Of a DNA stretch of 21,316 bases, positions 14,598 through 21,316 are shown one piece after another. The stretch is from an uncultured Clostridium sp. Lineage in GTDB: Bacteria; Bacillota; Clostridia; Lachnospirales; Lachnospiraceae. The notes under the pieces are model-generated. The model saw only the letters and a program-made list of their open reading frames with translations, did not search any database and was not told where the DNA came from. How positions within the stretch are numbered: the stretch's first letter is position 1; each line of letters starts with the position of its first letter. The translations under genes and the position numbers were made by a program. The stretch is from positions 1 through 21,316 of the forward strand of contig CAKSBP010000051.1 of the NCBI GenBank assembly GCA_934438135.1, in the 5' to 3' direction.

Positions 14598-15939
14598 CCT
14601 TTTCACCTCCATGCTGGGTATTTAATACCTGCTTTGAATCAAAAAGATATACCTTGATGGTGAACTTGGTTTCATCATAAGTATAATTCAAAAAACCGCC
14701 GTTTTTATCAACAATTTTCTGGATGGCACGCATGCCGAACCCATGATTCTTCCTGTCTTGTTTCGTAGTTACCATATATCTATCTGAATTTTTCACAGGT
14801 ATTTCTGCAATAGTGTTGGTACAGGTGATGACAATATTCTTAAGCTGATTGTATTTGATTTCAAAATCAACTACACGTTCCTGTCCTTTTGGAATTTTTC
14901 GGACTGCTTCAAAGGCATTATCCAAAATATTAGAAAACAAGGAATTCTGTTCGTAGTACGATACTGGAAATTTCATAACCGTTATGACATGCATAAAACG
15001 AATTTCCTGCTCTCTAGCTTCTTTTGCTTTACGGGTAAGAATCGTGGACAATACATAATTGTCACATAGACAGACTTCCGTAACACGATTTACGTCTTTA
15101 CAAAGCTGTTTCATATATTTTTTTAAAAGCCCGTATTCCTTCCGGTTTACTAAATCTTGTATCAGCATAAAATGTGACTTGGCATCATGTCGAAGCATAC
15201 GAAGCTCATCTGTAATATTCATAGCATGGCTGATAAGATGCATCTGCTGTTCTGCCAACTCTGCACGGGTATTTGCTTCTGCTTCACTTCGTTCCTTTTC
15301 CAGAAACAGCCTGCATAAGCATACAGTAAACATTACCGTCAGCACTACATATACACCAGCAATAAAACCAGTAATTGTCGGTTTTCCAGCCCCAAGGTAA
15401 AAAAGACTGACTCCAAAACAAGATGCGGAAATAATTCCGTAAATAATAATTCCAGCCATTCCATGAATATTCTTTTCCAGCATTTCTTCGCTAAGAAAAT
15501 GAAACACTGCCAGACTGAATATAATACAAATCAGACGCGAAAAAGCAGTAATAACTGCACCAGCCAAGGAAACGGAAAATATGATTCTATCTGAAATTTC
15601 CATTAAGGTAAGTGCCAAAAACATAATTCCGTCAGCCACAATTGATATCAAAAAAAACGTAATCAGATAGGCAGTCTCTTTCTTCCTGCTTCCAAGAAAT
15701 AAAATATGTACAATGCAGTACATGACTGCCATCAAAAATGGAAACAGAAAAAAGGACAACTCAGGCATAATATTTCTATGCAGAAGGAACTGCTTTCCAT
15801 CTACGAAAGCATAAAGCACTACGAATGCTGCTATGTAAAGTAATTTATTCTGATACTTTGGTCTCAAATAGTGAAAACATCCGACAAAGAAAATCAGTGG
15901 ATCAATCAGATATGCGACTGCAAATATTAGATAATACAT
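14566..15939 (-). CDS. AgrC-type peptide-sensing histidine kinase (first unit)
   Basis: 457 residues from an ATG with AGGAGG upstream. Architecture matches the second kinase along its length, including the N-terminus (YLIFAVAYLIDPL) and the position of the phospho-accepting His (H251 in LRMLRHDAKSHF). Six or seven membrane spans fill residues 1-212; the N-box is SNILDNAFEA (336-345) and the G-box HGFGMRAIQKIV (399-410). The C-terminus runs past the kinase core with a polar tail (GGEKDEMDDSQKSS) that is encoded over the start of the AgrD-type gene. It presumably senses the co-encoded peptide. No response regulator or AgrB adjoins it. The two kinases clearly arose by duplication. Confidence 0.93.
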   Translation of the reverse strand: MYYLIFAVAYLIDPLIFFVGCFHYLRPKYQNKLLYIAAFVVLYAFVDGKQFLLHRNIMPELSFFLFPFLMAVMYCIVHILFLGSRKKETAYLITFFLISIVADGIMFLALTLMEISDRIIFSVSLAGAVITAFSRLICIIFSLAVFHFLSEEMLEKNIHGMAGIIIYGIISASCFGVSLFYLGAGKPTITGFIAGVYVVLTVMFTVCLCRLFLEKERSEAEANTRAELAEQQMHLISHAMNITDELRMLRHDAKSHFMLIQDLVNRKEYGLLKKYMKQLCKDVNRVTEVCLCDNYVLSTILTRKAKEAREQEIRFMHVITVMKFPVSYYEQNSLFSNILDNAFEAVRKIPKGQERVVDFEIKYNQLKNIVITCTNTIAEIPVKNSDRYMVTTKQDRKNHGFGMRAIQKIVDKNGGFLNYTYDETKFTIKVYLFDSKQVLNTQHGGEKDEMDDSQKSS

Positions 15940-15980
15940 GTTTTCCTCCTATTCTTCAGAACAATTCTTATTCTTATTAC

Positions 15981-16009
15981 AATATACAGTATCTAACTGA
16001 AAAACACAA
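15981..16009 (-). promoter_or_regulatory. Candidate promoter of the first kinase/AgrD unit
   Basis: TTGTGT (16004-16009), 17 nt, TATATT (15981-15986). GTTAG elements preceded by TTTC occur at 15993-16002 and 16029-16037. A perfect dyad AGGTTT-ag-AAACCT (16040-16053) lies further upstream. Confidence 0.45.
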
Positions 16010-16088
16010 TTATTTTCTAATTATTTAGCTAACGAAATTAGGTTTAGAAACCTGTACTGTTTTTGTAATATTCACCATAAGACAGCAG

Positions 16089-16166
16089 TACCCCCTCTTA
16101 ATGTCTTTATAAGAATGAACACTTTCATACATTTGTCTTTTCTCATAAAAACATCAAAAGGGGGTA
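16089..16166. repeat. 78-bp inverted-repeat element, MITE-like
   Basis: 27-nt arms (16089-16115 and 16140-16166) match at 23 of 27 positions as inverted repeats, beginning TACCCCCT and ending AGGGGGTA, with a 24-nt centre. No ORF and no clear target-site duplication. It occupies the spacer between the kinase promoter and the YczE-like gene; together with the promoter it explains most of 15940-16231. It could be the remnant of a small transposable element or a large hairpin. Confidence 0.5.
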
Positions 16167-16231
16167 TCTTATGCTGGGCTAATCTGGCATTACATTAAAA
16201 TTTTCCAAAAGACATAATTACCTGCATCAGA

Positions 16232-16897
16232 TTAATTTTCAATCAAATTAAACCATTTGAGCATAGAAATATGTCGACCGATAAACCGGACAATTATACC
16301 CACACTTAATGCCGCAGCGACAGTTCCTTCCCGCACTCCCAGTAATTTTCCAAAAATACAGAAAGAAAGAATCGTTCCAATTACAACAAGTGTAGAATCA
16401 AATCCAACCTTTACTTTTCCAAATTCAATATGGAATACACGGGAAATAGCAGTCATAAGCCCCTCCCCTGCCAGCATGACAACATCTGCTTTTACTTCCA
16501 TATAAACGCCAATCGCAACAATTACACAGCTTATCAGGCATAGAATCCACTGCATTAGATAGCTGTCTGCATGGATTCCACTGGTCATCCAAAGGGTAAA
16601 ATCCGTAAAGCATCCGAACACGAATGCAATTGCCAGCTGAAGCAGTTGAATGAGTTCATAGTCTTTCCTTAGTAAAATAATCTGCAGTGCAATAAATACC
16701 ACATGCATGGCAATCGTAATCTCCCCCATAGTGTACGGCATTTTTAAGCTCAGTATAAATGGAACACAAGAAATCGGAGACGTTCCTAAATTTGCCCGTG
16801 TGGAAACTGCTACACCAAATGCCAGGATAAACAGACCAATGACCAGCATTACGTATCTTCTTATGTATTCAGTAAGAGAATATTTATGTTTTTTCAT
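16232..16897 (-). CDS. YczE-like integral membrane protein
   Basis: 221 residues with about five membrane spans. The N-terminal pattern (RRYVMLVIGLFILAFGVAV, then RANLGTSPISCVPFILSL) matches the YczE/YitT-related membrane protein group, in which a glycine-rich first span is followed by an LGTSP motif. Later regions include AIAFVFGCFTDFTLW and FGKVKVGFDSTLVVIGTILS, also typical. The biochemical role of the family is not established. The start has GGGATGG upstream, and a good promoter lies at 16943-16971. It is separated by a terminator from the PP-loop gene. No partner gene is evident. Confidence 0.82.
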   Translation of the reverse strand: MKKHKYSLTEYIRRYVMLVIGLFILAFGVAVSTRANLGTSPISCVPFILSLKMPYTMGEITIAMHVVFIALQIILLRKDYELIQLLQLAIAFVFGCFTDFTLWMTSGIHADSYLMQWILCLISCVIVAIGVYMEVKADVVMLAGEGLMTAISRVFHIEFGKVKVGFDSTLVVIGTILSFCIFGKLLGVREGTVAAALSVGIIVRFIGRHISMLKWFNLIEN

Positions 16898-16942
16898 ATT
16901 ACCATCCCTTCATATGTATTATTTAACCCTTTCCATTCTTCT

Positions 16943-16971
16943 ATTGTACTGCAAATAATTCTTATAATCAA
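16943..16971 (-). promoter_or_regulatory. Promoter of the YczE-like gene
   Basis: TTGATT (16966-16971), 17 nt, TACAAT (16943-16948), about 45 nt before the start codon. Confidence 0.6.
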
Positions 16972-16985
16972 CAAAAGTAAAGCAG

Positions 16986-17021
16986 AAAAAAGCCAATGCA
17001 CTCTGCCATGCATTGGCTTTT
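16986..17021 (-). terminator. Terminator of the PP-loop gene
   Basis: AAAAGCCAATGCA pairs with TGCATTGGCTTTT (13 bp) around an 8-nt loop, flanked by T/A runs, 12 nt after the stop at 17033. Confidence 0.9.
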
Positions 17022-17032
17022 GTGTTTGTATT

Positions 17033-17935
17033 TTAAATCATAAGATTGTCCGACATAAAGCTATTCAGTTCATTCTGAGGAGGAATTAAATTAGAATATT
17101 GAAAGAATCTGCAGGATTCGAAGTAACTATCATAGAGTGGATTTTCTTCCTTAGTAAAGTCTATAAAATGTTTCTTTCTCATAACAGCCAGCACATTGGC
17201 AATATCTCGCCTAGGTGAATCATAAAATACATCACGTTTAGTAATTTCCTTGCAGTTTTCTGGAATTAAAGGCAGGTTACGCTCCGCTGTAATTTCTGCA
17301 ATTTCGTCATTAGTAAAGTTAATTATCGGTCTTATAAATAGAACATCATTAGATTTGCTGTAAATACGATGTGAGATACGTGTCGAAAGCATGAGCAGCT
17401 CATGGTATAGCTTGGAATTCTCTTTCTGGACTTCCATCCAGTTTTTAAAATTACCAGTTAAAAGTAAAATTTCAATAAACCATCCAAGGCTGTCATCCAG
17501 ATTAAAGCCCATACAAAATATCGAATGTTTATTTTCAGAACTTCTAGCAAATTTCGACAAAATTGTTGTTTTGGTTAAGGAACAGATTCTGCAAGGACTG
17601 TCTACATTAAGAATGGCATCTGAAAATTCATTTTTCACATCAAGTTTATGAAATGAAATACCACGCTCTTTCCAATAAGAAACTGCTTGATTTATTTTCT
17701 GTTTTACTTCTGCATTCGGATTGTCGTATAAAAAATGCGGGAACTCTGCTGTTACCATTTCGATATCCAAATCCGGCCGTTTATTTTTCTTGTACTCACA
17801 TAAGAAATCGCAAATCAAAGATGCGTCTTTTCCACCGGAATATGCCACGATAACTTTGTTCCTATCATTTGGTATTAAATCTGTTTTGTCTATAAACTCT
17901 GTGAATTTTTTGTAACCTTTCTGAAAATTTGTCAT
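17033..17935 (-). CDS. TtcA-like PP-loop ATPase (adenylating, probable thiolation enzyme)
   Basis: 300 residues from the ATG at 17935, preceded by AAAGGATGG; a TTG at 17992 would add 19 residues without an RBS. The PP-loop VIVAYSGGKDA (28-38) binds ATP to adenylate a substrate, as in tRNA-thiolating and PAPS-reductase-like enzymes. A CRIC motif (C115, C118) follows, and GFNLDDS (143-149) matches the GHHRDD position of TtcA. A further Cys (C228, in IPENCKEI) falls near the place of TtcA's third cluster-binding Cys. TtcA uses three cysteines to hold an iron-sulfur cluster while adding sulfur to tRNA cytidine. The protein is divergent, so another substrate is possible. Its promoter has an extended -10 (TGTTACAAT, TACAAT at 18000-18005). 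Confidence 0.78.
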   Translation of the reverse strand: MTNFQKGYKKFTEFIDKTDLIPNDRNKVIVAYSGGKDASLICDFLCEYKKNKRPDLDIEMVTAEFPHFLYDNPNAEVKQKINQAVSYWKERGISFHKLDVKNEFSDAILNVDSPCRICSLTKTTILSKFARSSENKHSIFCMGFNLDDSLGWFIEILLLTGNFKNWMEVQKENSKLYHELLMLSTRISHRIYSKSNDVLFIRPIINFTNDEIAEITAERNLPLIPENCKEITKRDVFYDSPRRDIANVLAVMRKKHFIDFTKEENPLYDSYFESCRFFQYSNLIPPQNELNSFMSDNLMI

Positions 17936-18072
17936 AAAACAACCATCCTTTCCGAAATTGTTTACAATAGATTCTTCCAGTAATAGATTCAACTTCTCTA
18001 TTGTAACATAAATTTACGGATTGGATTTTCGATATTACAAAATTCGTCTTGTTTTTGTCGAAAATGCAAATA

Positions 18073-18567
18073 TTATGTTGCAAAACATGATAATTTTTTT
18101 AAAGTTCCTTTTGGATACTTTGCTCCTGCAGATGCAAGACGGCTCTGTGTCTTTCTATCAAAAATGAAAATACTGTCCTGCTTCGGCAGAAATACTAATG
18201 TCCAGATACGTTTAATATCCGCATCCTCTATTGGAACTGTTTTGGGCGACTTAAGATTTACCTCAATTAAATCGGCACTTTCCTTTGCTTCTTTTCGGTT
18301 TTCTCCTCTCTGAAGCGGAAGCTGTTCATCTATAACAGCAGCATTTCTATTTTTATGATTAATCAATGATACGACTTCCTTCACCATCTCCGGATAATCT
18401 GACTTCTGCTGTACAATCTGACTGACCTGACCATTCTGGTAAATAAAAATCGACTCCACATCCGCTTTTGTTATGTAAATCTGATTCGCATTCTTACGAA
18501 ACATACAAAATAAAACGCCACTTAAAAGTCCAATGCTAATAATGACATGAAATAAATATCTTTTCAT
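18073..18567 (-). CDS. Membrane-anchored extracytoplasmic protein of unknown function
   Basis: 164 residues from the ATG at 18567, which has GAGGGGG 6 nt upstream; a longer frame begins at 18594 without an RBS. The N-terminus (MKRYLFHVIISIGLLSGVLF) is a signal anchor. The rest is soluble: ADVESIFIYQNGQVSQIVQQ, a charged central part, and DIKRIWTLVFLPKQDSIFIF followed by a basic C-terminus. The two strand-like parts with hydrophobic-aromatic alternation suggest a small beta domain outside the cell. No family recognised. It lies upstream of the PP-loop gene with no terminator between them, so partial co-transcription is possible. A palindrome overlaps its -10 region. Confidence 0.75.
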   Translation of the reverse strand: MKRYLFHVIISIGLLSGVLFCMFRKNANQIYITKADVESIFIYQNGQVSQIVQQKSDYPEMVKEVVSLINHKNRNAAVIDEQLPLQRGENRKEAKESADLIEVNLKSPKTVPIEDADIKRIWTLVFLPKQDSIFIFDRKTQSRLASAGAKYPKGTLKKLSCFAT

Positions 18568-18592
18568 AATATTCCCCCTCTTAATCTTTTGC

Positions 18593-18611
18593 AAATAGTA
18601 TACTACTATTT
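18593..18611 (-). promoter_or_regulatory. Palindrome overlapping the -10 box upstream of 18073-18567
   Basis: AAATAGTA-tac-TACTATTT is a perfect 8-bp inverted repeat. A TATACT -10 box on the minus strand (18597-18602) lies within it; no convincing -35 is visible. This may be an activator- or repressor-controlled promoter. Nothing else is seen in 18612-18712. Confidence 0.4.
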
Positions 18612-18712
18612 AGAGGTGTGAAATGTAAGGATGTGGATTTCGTACCCTTATTGTAGTTTTTTGTGTTTTGAGAGGATTTGATAACTTGATTTTGGCTATT
18701 ATTAGGAAACCA

Positions 18713-18753
18713 AAAACAGGAGATTCACACACCCAATGTGCCTCTCCTGTTTT
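18713..18753 (-). terminator. Terminator of the 278-aa lipoprotein gene
   Basis: AAAACAGGAGA (18713-18723) pairs with TCTCCTGTTTT (18743-18753), 11 bp with a 19-nt loop, directly abutting the stop codon at 18754. Confidence 0.88.
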
Positions 18754-19590
18754 CTATTTTTCCGGATAATTGCTATCTATGTAAATCCAACCTGTCTTAG
18801 CAATTAAAACACCATCGTTCTGTTTTCCGTAAGTGTCTCCATTTAAATAAATACGGAACTCCTGGTAGCCTTTCCGCTTCAACTGTACGTATTTATAGTA
18901 ATATTCCCATTCCTGCTTTTTCTCCTCATCGGTCATAATACTGGTAAAATCAAAATCTACTTTTCCAGCTTCCACGCTGGCCTGACGACGCTTGTCCGTA
19001 TTAAGTACATGTTTTGGAATATACCAGGCAGCAGCAGTCCCCTTCACCTCGGAAGCGTCCGTCTTGTCAAGCTTTCCCTGGTAAATGGCATAGGATGTAT
19101 TATCGTCAAAGCAAACTGGATGATCATCTCGTTTATAAAGGTCACAAACCCGTCTAGAACAGCCCATGGCATCTATATCATAAGAATCATTTTTCTGAGT
19201 AACGCTATTCTCTTCCGTTTTCAACACATCTCCTGATTTATTGTAATAGATCCTGCTTCCAATTTCTTTCACAGAAAGTTCTAGATGAAGCCGGCTGTTT
19301 TTGGATGGAAGAGTTATGGTTTCTTTATCTCTTTCTGGCATCCGTACCCGGTAGTAAAGGGAAGTAAACTGAAGTTTGTCCCATGCATCGTATTTATCCA
19401 TTGTGTATTCTTCAATAAATCTACGCCAGTTCTTTTCTGTTACATTCTTTGTCTGATAATAAGACTGAAACTCGTCTTCTGTTATTTCAATGGCAGAGGA
19501 AGCTTTTTTATACTCCTTGTCCACTGCTTTTGTATTCCGGCAGCCGCTGAGAAAAACCGCAGCCAGAAAGAACAACAATAGACGTCTCAT
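18754..19590 (-). CDS. Lipoprotein of unknown function
   Basis: 278 residues. A short lipoprotein signal (MRRLLLFFLAAVFLSGC) with the lipidated Cys at 17 places it on the outer face of the membrane. The mature part is rich in charged and aromatic residues, including FQSYYQTKNVTEKNWRRFIE, a region with two Cys (MGCSRRVCDLY) plus a third near HPVCFDD, and a C-terminal YQEFRIYLNGDTYGK ... GWIYIDSNYPEK. The arrangement looks like alternating helices and strands, with no motif I recognise. The start has GAAGGGATG upstream. It begins 72 nt after the MATE stop with no terminator between, so it may be transcribed with the efflux pump; a weak separate promoter cannot be excluded. Confidence 0.8.
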   Translation of the reverse strand: MRRLLLFFLAAVFLSGCRNTKAVDKEYKKASSAIEITEDEFQSYYQTKNVTEKNWRRFIEEYTMDKYDAWDKLQFTSLYYRVRMPERDKETITLPSKNSRLHLELSVKEIGSRIYYNKSGDVLKTEENSVTQKNDSYDIDAMGCSRRVCDLYKRDDHPVCFDDNTSYAIYQGKLDKTDASEVKGTAAAWYIPKHVLNTDKRRQASVEAGKVDFDFTSIMTDEEKKQEWEYYYKYVQLKRKGYQEFRIYLNGDTYGKQNDGVLIAKTGWIYIDSNYPEK

Positions 19591-19662
19591 TTTTCTTACA
19601 TCCCTTCACAGATTCTCTCCGTATTATTTTATGCGGAACCTGCCTAGAATAATACAACTATT

Positions 19663-21051
19663 TTATTCAAAATCATTTAACTGAGTTCGATAAATCTGTT
19701 TCATTATAAAAAATGCAATAACAAACGCAGCAGTTTCCGCAACTGGGAATGCGATCCAGATTAACGATTCGGCATCTGCACATTTTGTAAATGCCCATGC
19801 GAGAGGCAGGGCAATAACAATCAAACGAAGCAGCGATACGATAAGAGAACAGACACCGTGTCCTAACGCCTGAAAAATACCCTGGTAAGCAATATTTGCA
19901 CCAACAAACAAGTAACCCAAAGTAATGATACGAATAGCAAGAACACAAAGGCTCTGTGTTTTATTGGACACAGCGAAAATTCCTGCAACCGGCTCTGCAA
20001 ACAGCTGAAGCCCTACTGCTCCAACTCCCATAATAATCAAAGTGTAAATCATGCCATAACGGATTCCCTGATTGATACGCTTTTTATCACGCATTCCGTA
20101 GTTAAAGCCAATAATCGGAATCATTGCATTATTCATACCAAATGCAGCAAAAAAGACGAACTGCTGTATTTTATAATAAACACCATACGCAGTTACTGCA
20201 CTGACAGAAACCGCACCAAAAATAATATTGACCCCATAGGTCATAAAAGACATCAGTGCCTGCATTACAATGGCTGGAATACCAACTTGATAGATTTCTT
20301 TAATAATCTTTCCTTCTGGTTTTATATAACTTACTTTGGTATCAATATCTGCATTATATTTATAATGAAATACCGCATCCAGGATAAAGGAAACGAACTG
20401 TCCAATTACCGTTGCATAGGCTGCACCTTTTATTCCCATTTCTGGGAAAAAACCATACCCAAAAATCATAACCGGATCCAGTACAATATTGGTCAGAGCA
20501 CCAACAATCTGAGCAATTGTTGTAAGGGTGGTTCTTCCTGTTGCCTGTAATAGTTTTTCATATGTAAGATACATGCACACACCTAAAGACATGGTCGTGC
20601 AGACACCAAGGTAAGAGCTGCCTAACTCCATAATAATCGGATCTGAGGTCTGCGTAGATAAATAAGCATGGACACCAAAAATTCCGAACAGCAAAAAAAC
20701 AATATAGGTACACACGCCCAGAAAAATAGAATTACCAGCAATCTTACTTCCCTTTTTCCGATTACCTTCACCTAATGTTTTCGATAAAAGTGCATTGATA
20801 CCAACTCCAGTACCAACACCAATTGCAATCATCAGCATCTGAATTGGGAATGCCAATGTTAATGCATTTACAGCATAATCTCCCATGTTTTTTATTTCTG
20901 CAGTATCTTTCATGCAGCTGACAAAGTAACTGTCTACAATGTTATACACTGCCTGAAGTGCCATAGAAATAATCATTGGGATTCCCATAGCAAGCATCAG
21001 CTTATTTACGGGCTGCTCGCCCATCTTGTTTCTTGAAACTTCTTTTTTCAT
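19663..21051 (-). CDS. MATE-family multidrug efflux transporter
   Basis: 462 residues from the ATG at 21051, chosen because GGGAGG lies 6 nt upstream; an in-frame GTG at 21093 would add 14 residues without an RBS. Twelve membrane spans are expected. Typical MATE features: NKLMLAMGIPMIISMALQAV at the first span, YNIVDSYFVS, IGVGTGVGINALLSKTLGEG, and the second-half repeat GIPAIVMQALMSFMTYGVN with FGMNNAMIPIIGFNYG. The family exports cationic drugs and metabolites driven by sodium or proton gradients; the substrate is not readable. Residues match the MepA/NorM-like group common in Clostridia. The mRNA leader holds a terminator-like hairpin, suggesting attenuation. Confidence 0.93.
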   Translation of the reverse strand: MKKEVSRNKMGEQPVNKLMLAMGIPMIISMALQAVYNIVDSYFVSCMKDTAEIKNMGDYAVNALTLAFPIQMLMIAIGVGTGVGINALLSKTLGEGNRKKGSKIAGNSIFLGVCTYIVFLLFGIFGVHAYLSTQTSDPIIMELGSSYLGVCTTMSLGVCMYLTYEKLLQATGRTTLTTIAQIVGALTNIVLDPVMIFGYGFFPEMGIKGAAYATVIGQFVSFILDAVFHYKYNADIDTKVSYIKPEGKIIKEIYQVGIPAIVMQALMSFMTYGVNIIFGAVSVSAVTAYGVYYKIQQFVFFAAFGMNNAMIPIIGFNYGMRDKKRINQGIRYGMIYTLIIMGVGAVGLQLFAEPVAGIFAVSNKTQSLCVLAIRIITLGYLFVGANIAYQGIFQALGHGVCSLIVSLLRLIVIALPLAWAFTKCADAESLIWIAFPVAETAAFVIAFFIMKQIYRTQLNDFE

Positions 21052-21096
21052 CTTAACCTCCCGTTTTATAACACAAAATGGAGTCTTTTTCACAGG

Positions 21097-21129
21097 AAAG
21101 CTGCCATAACCTGTATTTCGAGCAGCTTT
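21097..21129 (-). promoter_or_regulatory. Second hairpin in the MATE leader
   Basis: AAAGCTGC (21122-21129 read on minus) pairs with GCAGCTTT (21097-21104), 8 bp with a 17-nt loop. Its CTGCT could instead pair with AGCAG just before the leader terminator. Confidence 0.45.
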
Positions 21130-21140
21130 AAAGCACGAAA

Positions 21141-21172
21141 AAGGCGTAAATCCAAATCTGGATTTACGCCTT
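21141..21172 (-). terminator. Terminator-like hairpin inside the MATE leader
   Basis: A perfect 14-bp stem, AAGGCGTAAATCCA with TGGATTTACGCCTT, 4-nt loop, followed by TTTCG on the minus strand. It lies between the promoter at 21193-21221 and the start codon, so it is either an attenuator of the pump gene or the terminator of the gene beyond the right edge. Confidence 0.8.
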
Positions 21173-21192
21173 CTGCTACTCGATTAATATTT

Positions 21193-21221
21193 ATTTTAAC
21201 AAGTCTGGTTTCAAAAGTCAA
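21193..21221 (-). promoter_or_regulatory. Promoter upstream of the MATE gene
   Basis: TTGACT (21216-21221), 17 nt, TAAAAT (21193-21198). Predicted start near 21186, leaving a leader of about 135 nt. Confidence 0.65.
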
Positions 21222-21271
21222 GAAACAAACTTCTGCCGCCACGGTAAACGCATCTGAATATTGTAAATTTT

Positions 21272-21316
21272 CTATCTCATTTTTCCAATTCCTGATTTTT
21301 CACTCCCACCGTATTG
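21272..21316 (-). CDS. Possible C-terminal end of a gene cut by the right edge
   Basis: One minus-strand frame enters from the right edge and ends at TAG (21272-21274), giving QYGGSEKSGIGKMR. A second frame ends nearby (NTVGVKNQELEK, stop TGA) and is equally plausible. Too short to choose or to assign a function. Confidence 0.22.
   Translation of the reverse strand, partial: QYGGSEKSGIGKMR

Noticed and set aside
15059..15400. 113-aa plus-strand open frame
   Set aside because: Antisense to the first AgrC-type kinase; low-complexity Ser/Arg/Phe texture and no RBS.
15993..16037. Canonical LytTR double site upstream of the first kinase
   Set aside because: The two GTTAG elements are 36 bp apart instead of 21-22 and match the consensus only partly; kept only as a remark.
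19285..19581. 98-aa plus-strand open frame
   Set aside because: Antisense to the 278-aa lipoprotein gene, which has a convincing signal peptide and terminator.
1..21316. CRISPR array, tRNA, rRNA or complete insertion sequence
   Set aside because: No regularly spaced repeats, no cloverleaf or rRNA signatures, and no transposase frames were found on either strand.

Overview
The window is low-GC DNA of the Firmicutes/Clostridia type. AT-rich spacers, strong AGGAGG-type ribosome binding sites, AgrD-type peptide genes with the clostridial Cys...QP..P pattern, a soluble chemoreceptor, a YczE-like membrane protein and a Tp47-like lipoprotein all suggest a gut Lachnospiraceae member. The genus cannot be fixed from the sequence. 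Almost every gene lies on the minus strand; the one clear plus-strand gene is a CLC-type transporter at 10884-12152. No rRNA, tRNA, CRISPR array or transposase gene was seen.

Layout from left to right. 1-1397: a truncated gene at the left edge, a two-TM protein of unknown function and a small acidic protein. 1528-5082: a soluble methyl-accepting chemotaxis-type protein, then a two-gene operon of a Tp47-like lipoprotein followed by a heme/FMN-type membrane protein with a flavinylation motif. 5268-7397: an LTA-synthase-family enzyme with an extra C-terminal IPT-like domain and a long structured leader. 7765-8244: a small secreted protein. 8325-10705: a complete ABC importer operon (lipoprotein, permease, ATPase) of the NitT/TauT type, divergent from the CLC gene. 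12264-12494: a small protein whose promoter and RBS sit inside a long inverted repeat.

12638-15939 is the most interesting part. It holds two tandem paralogous units, each an AgrC-type sensor kinase followed by a tiny AgrD-type cyclic-peptide precursor and a strong terminator. The two precursors (44 and 41 aa) are too short for ordinary ORF listings and have different predicted rings. No AgrB processing protease and no response regulator lie in the window, so these look like sensor-plus-signal pairs that must borrow processing and output from elsewhere.

16089-21316: an 78-bp inverted-repeat element, a YczE-like membrane protein, a TtcA-like PP-loop enzyme, two secreted or lipidated proteins of unknown function, and a MATE efflux pump. 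The pump's mRNA leader contains what looks like an intrinsic terminator between promoter and start codon. Most transcription units are separated by clear intrinsic terminators, so operon boundaries are fairly well defined. All functional statements come from reading translated motifs by eye; no database search was possible.
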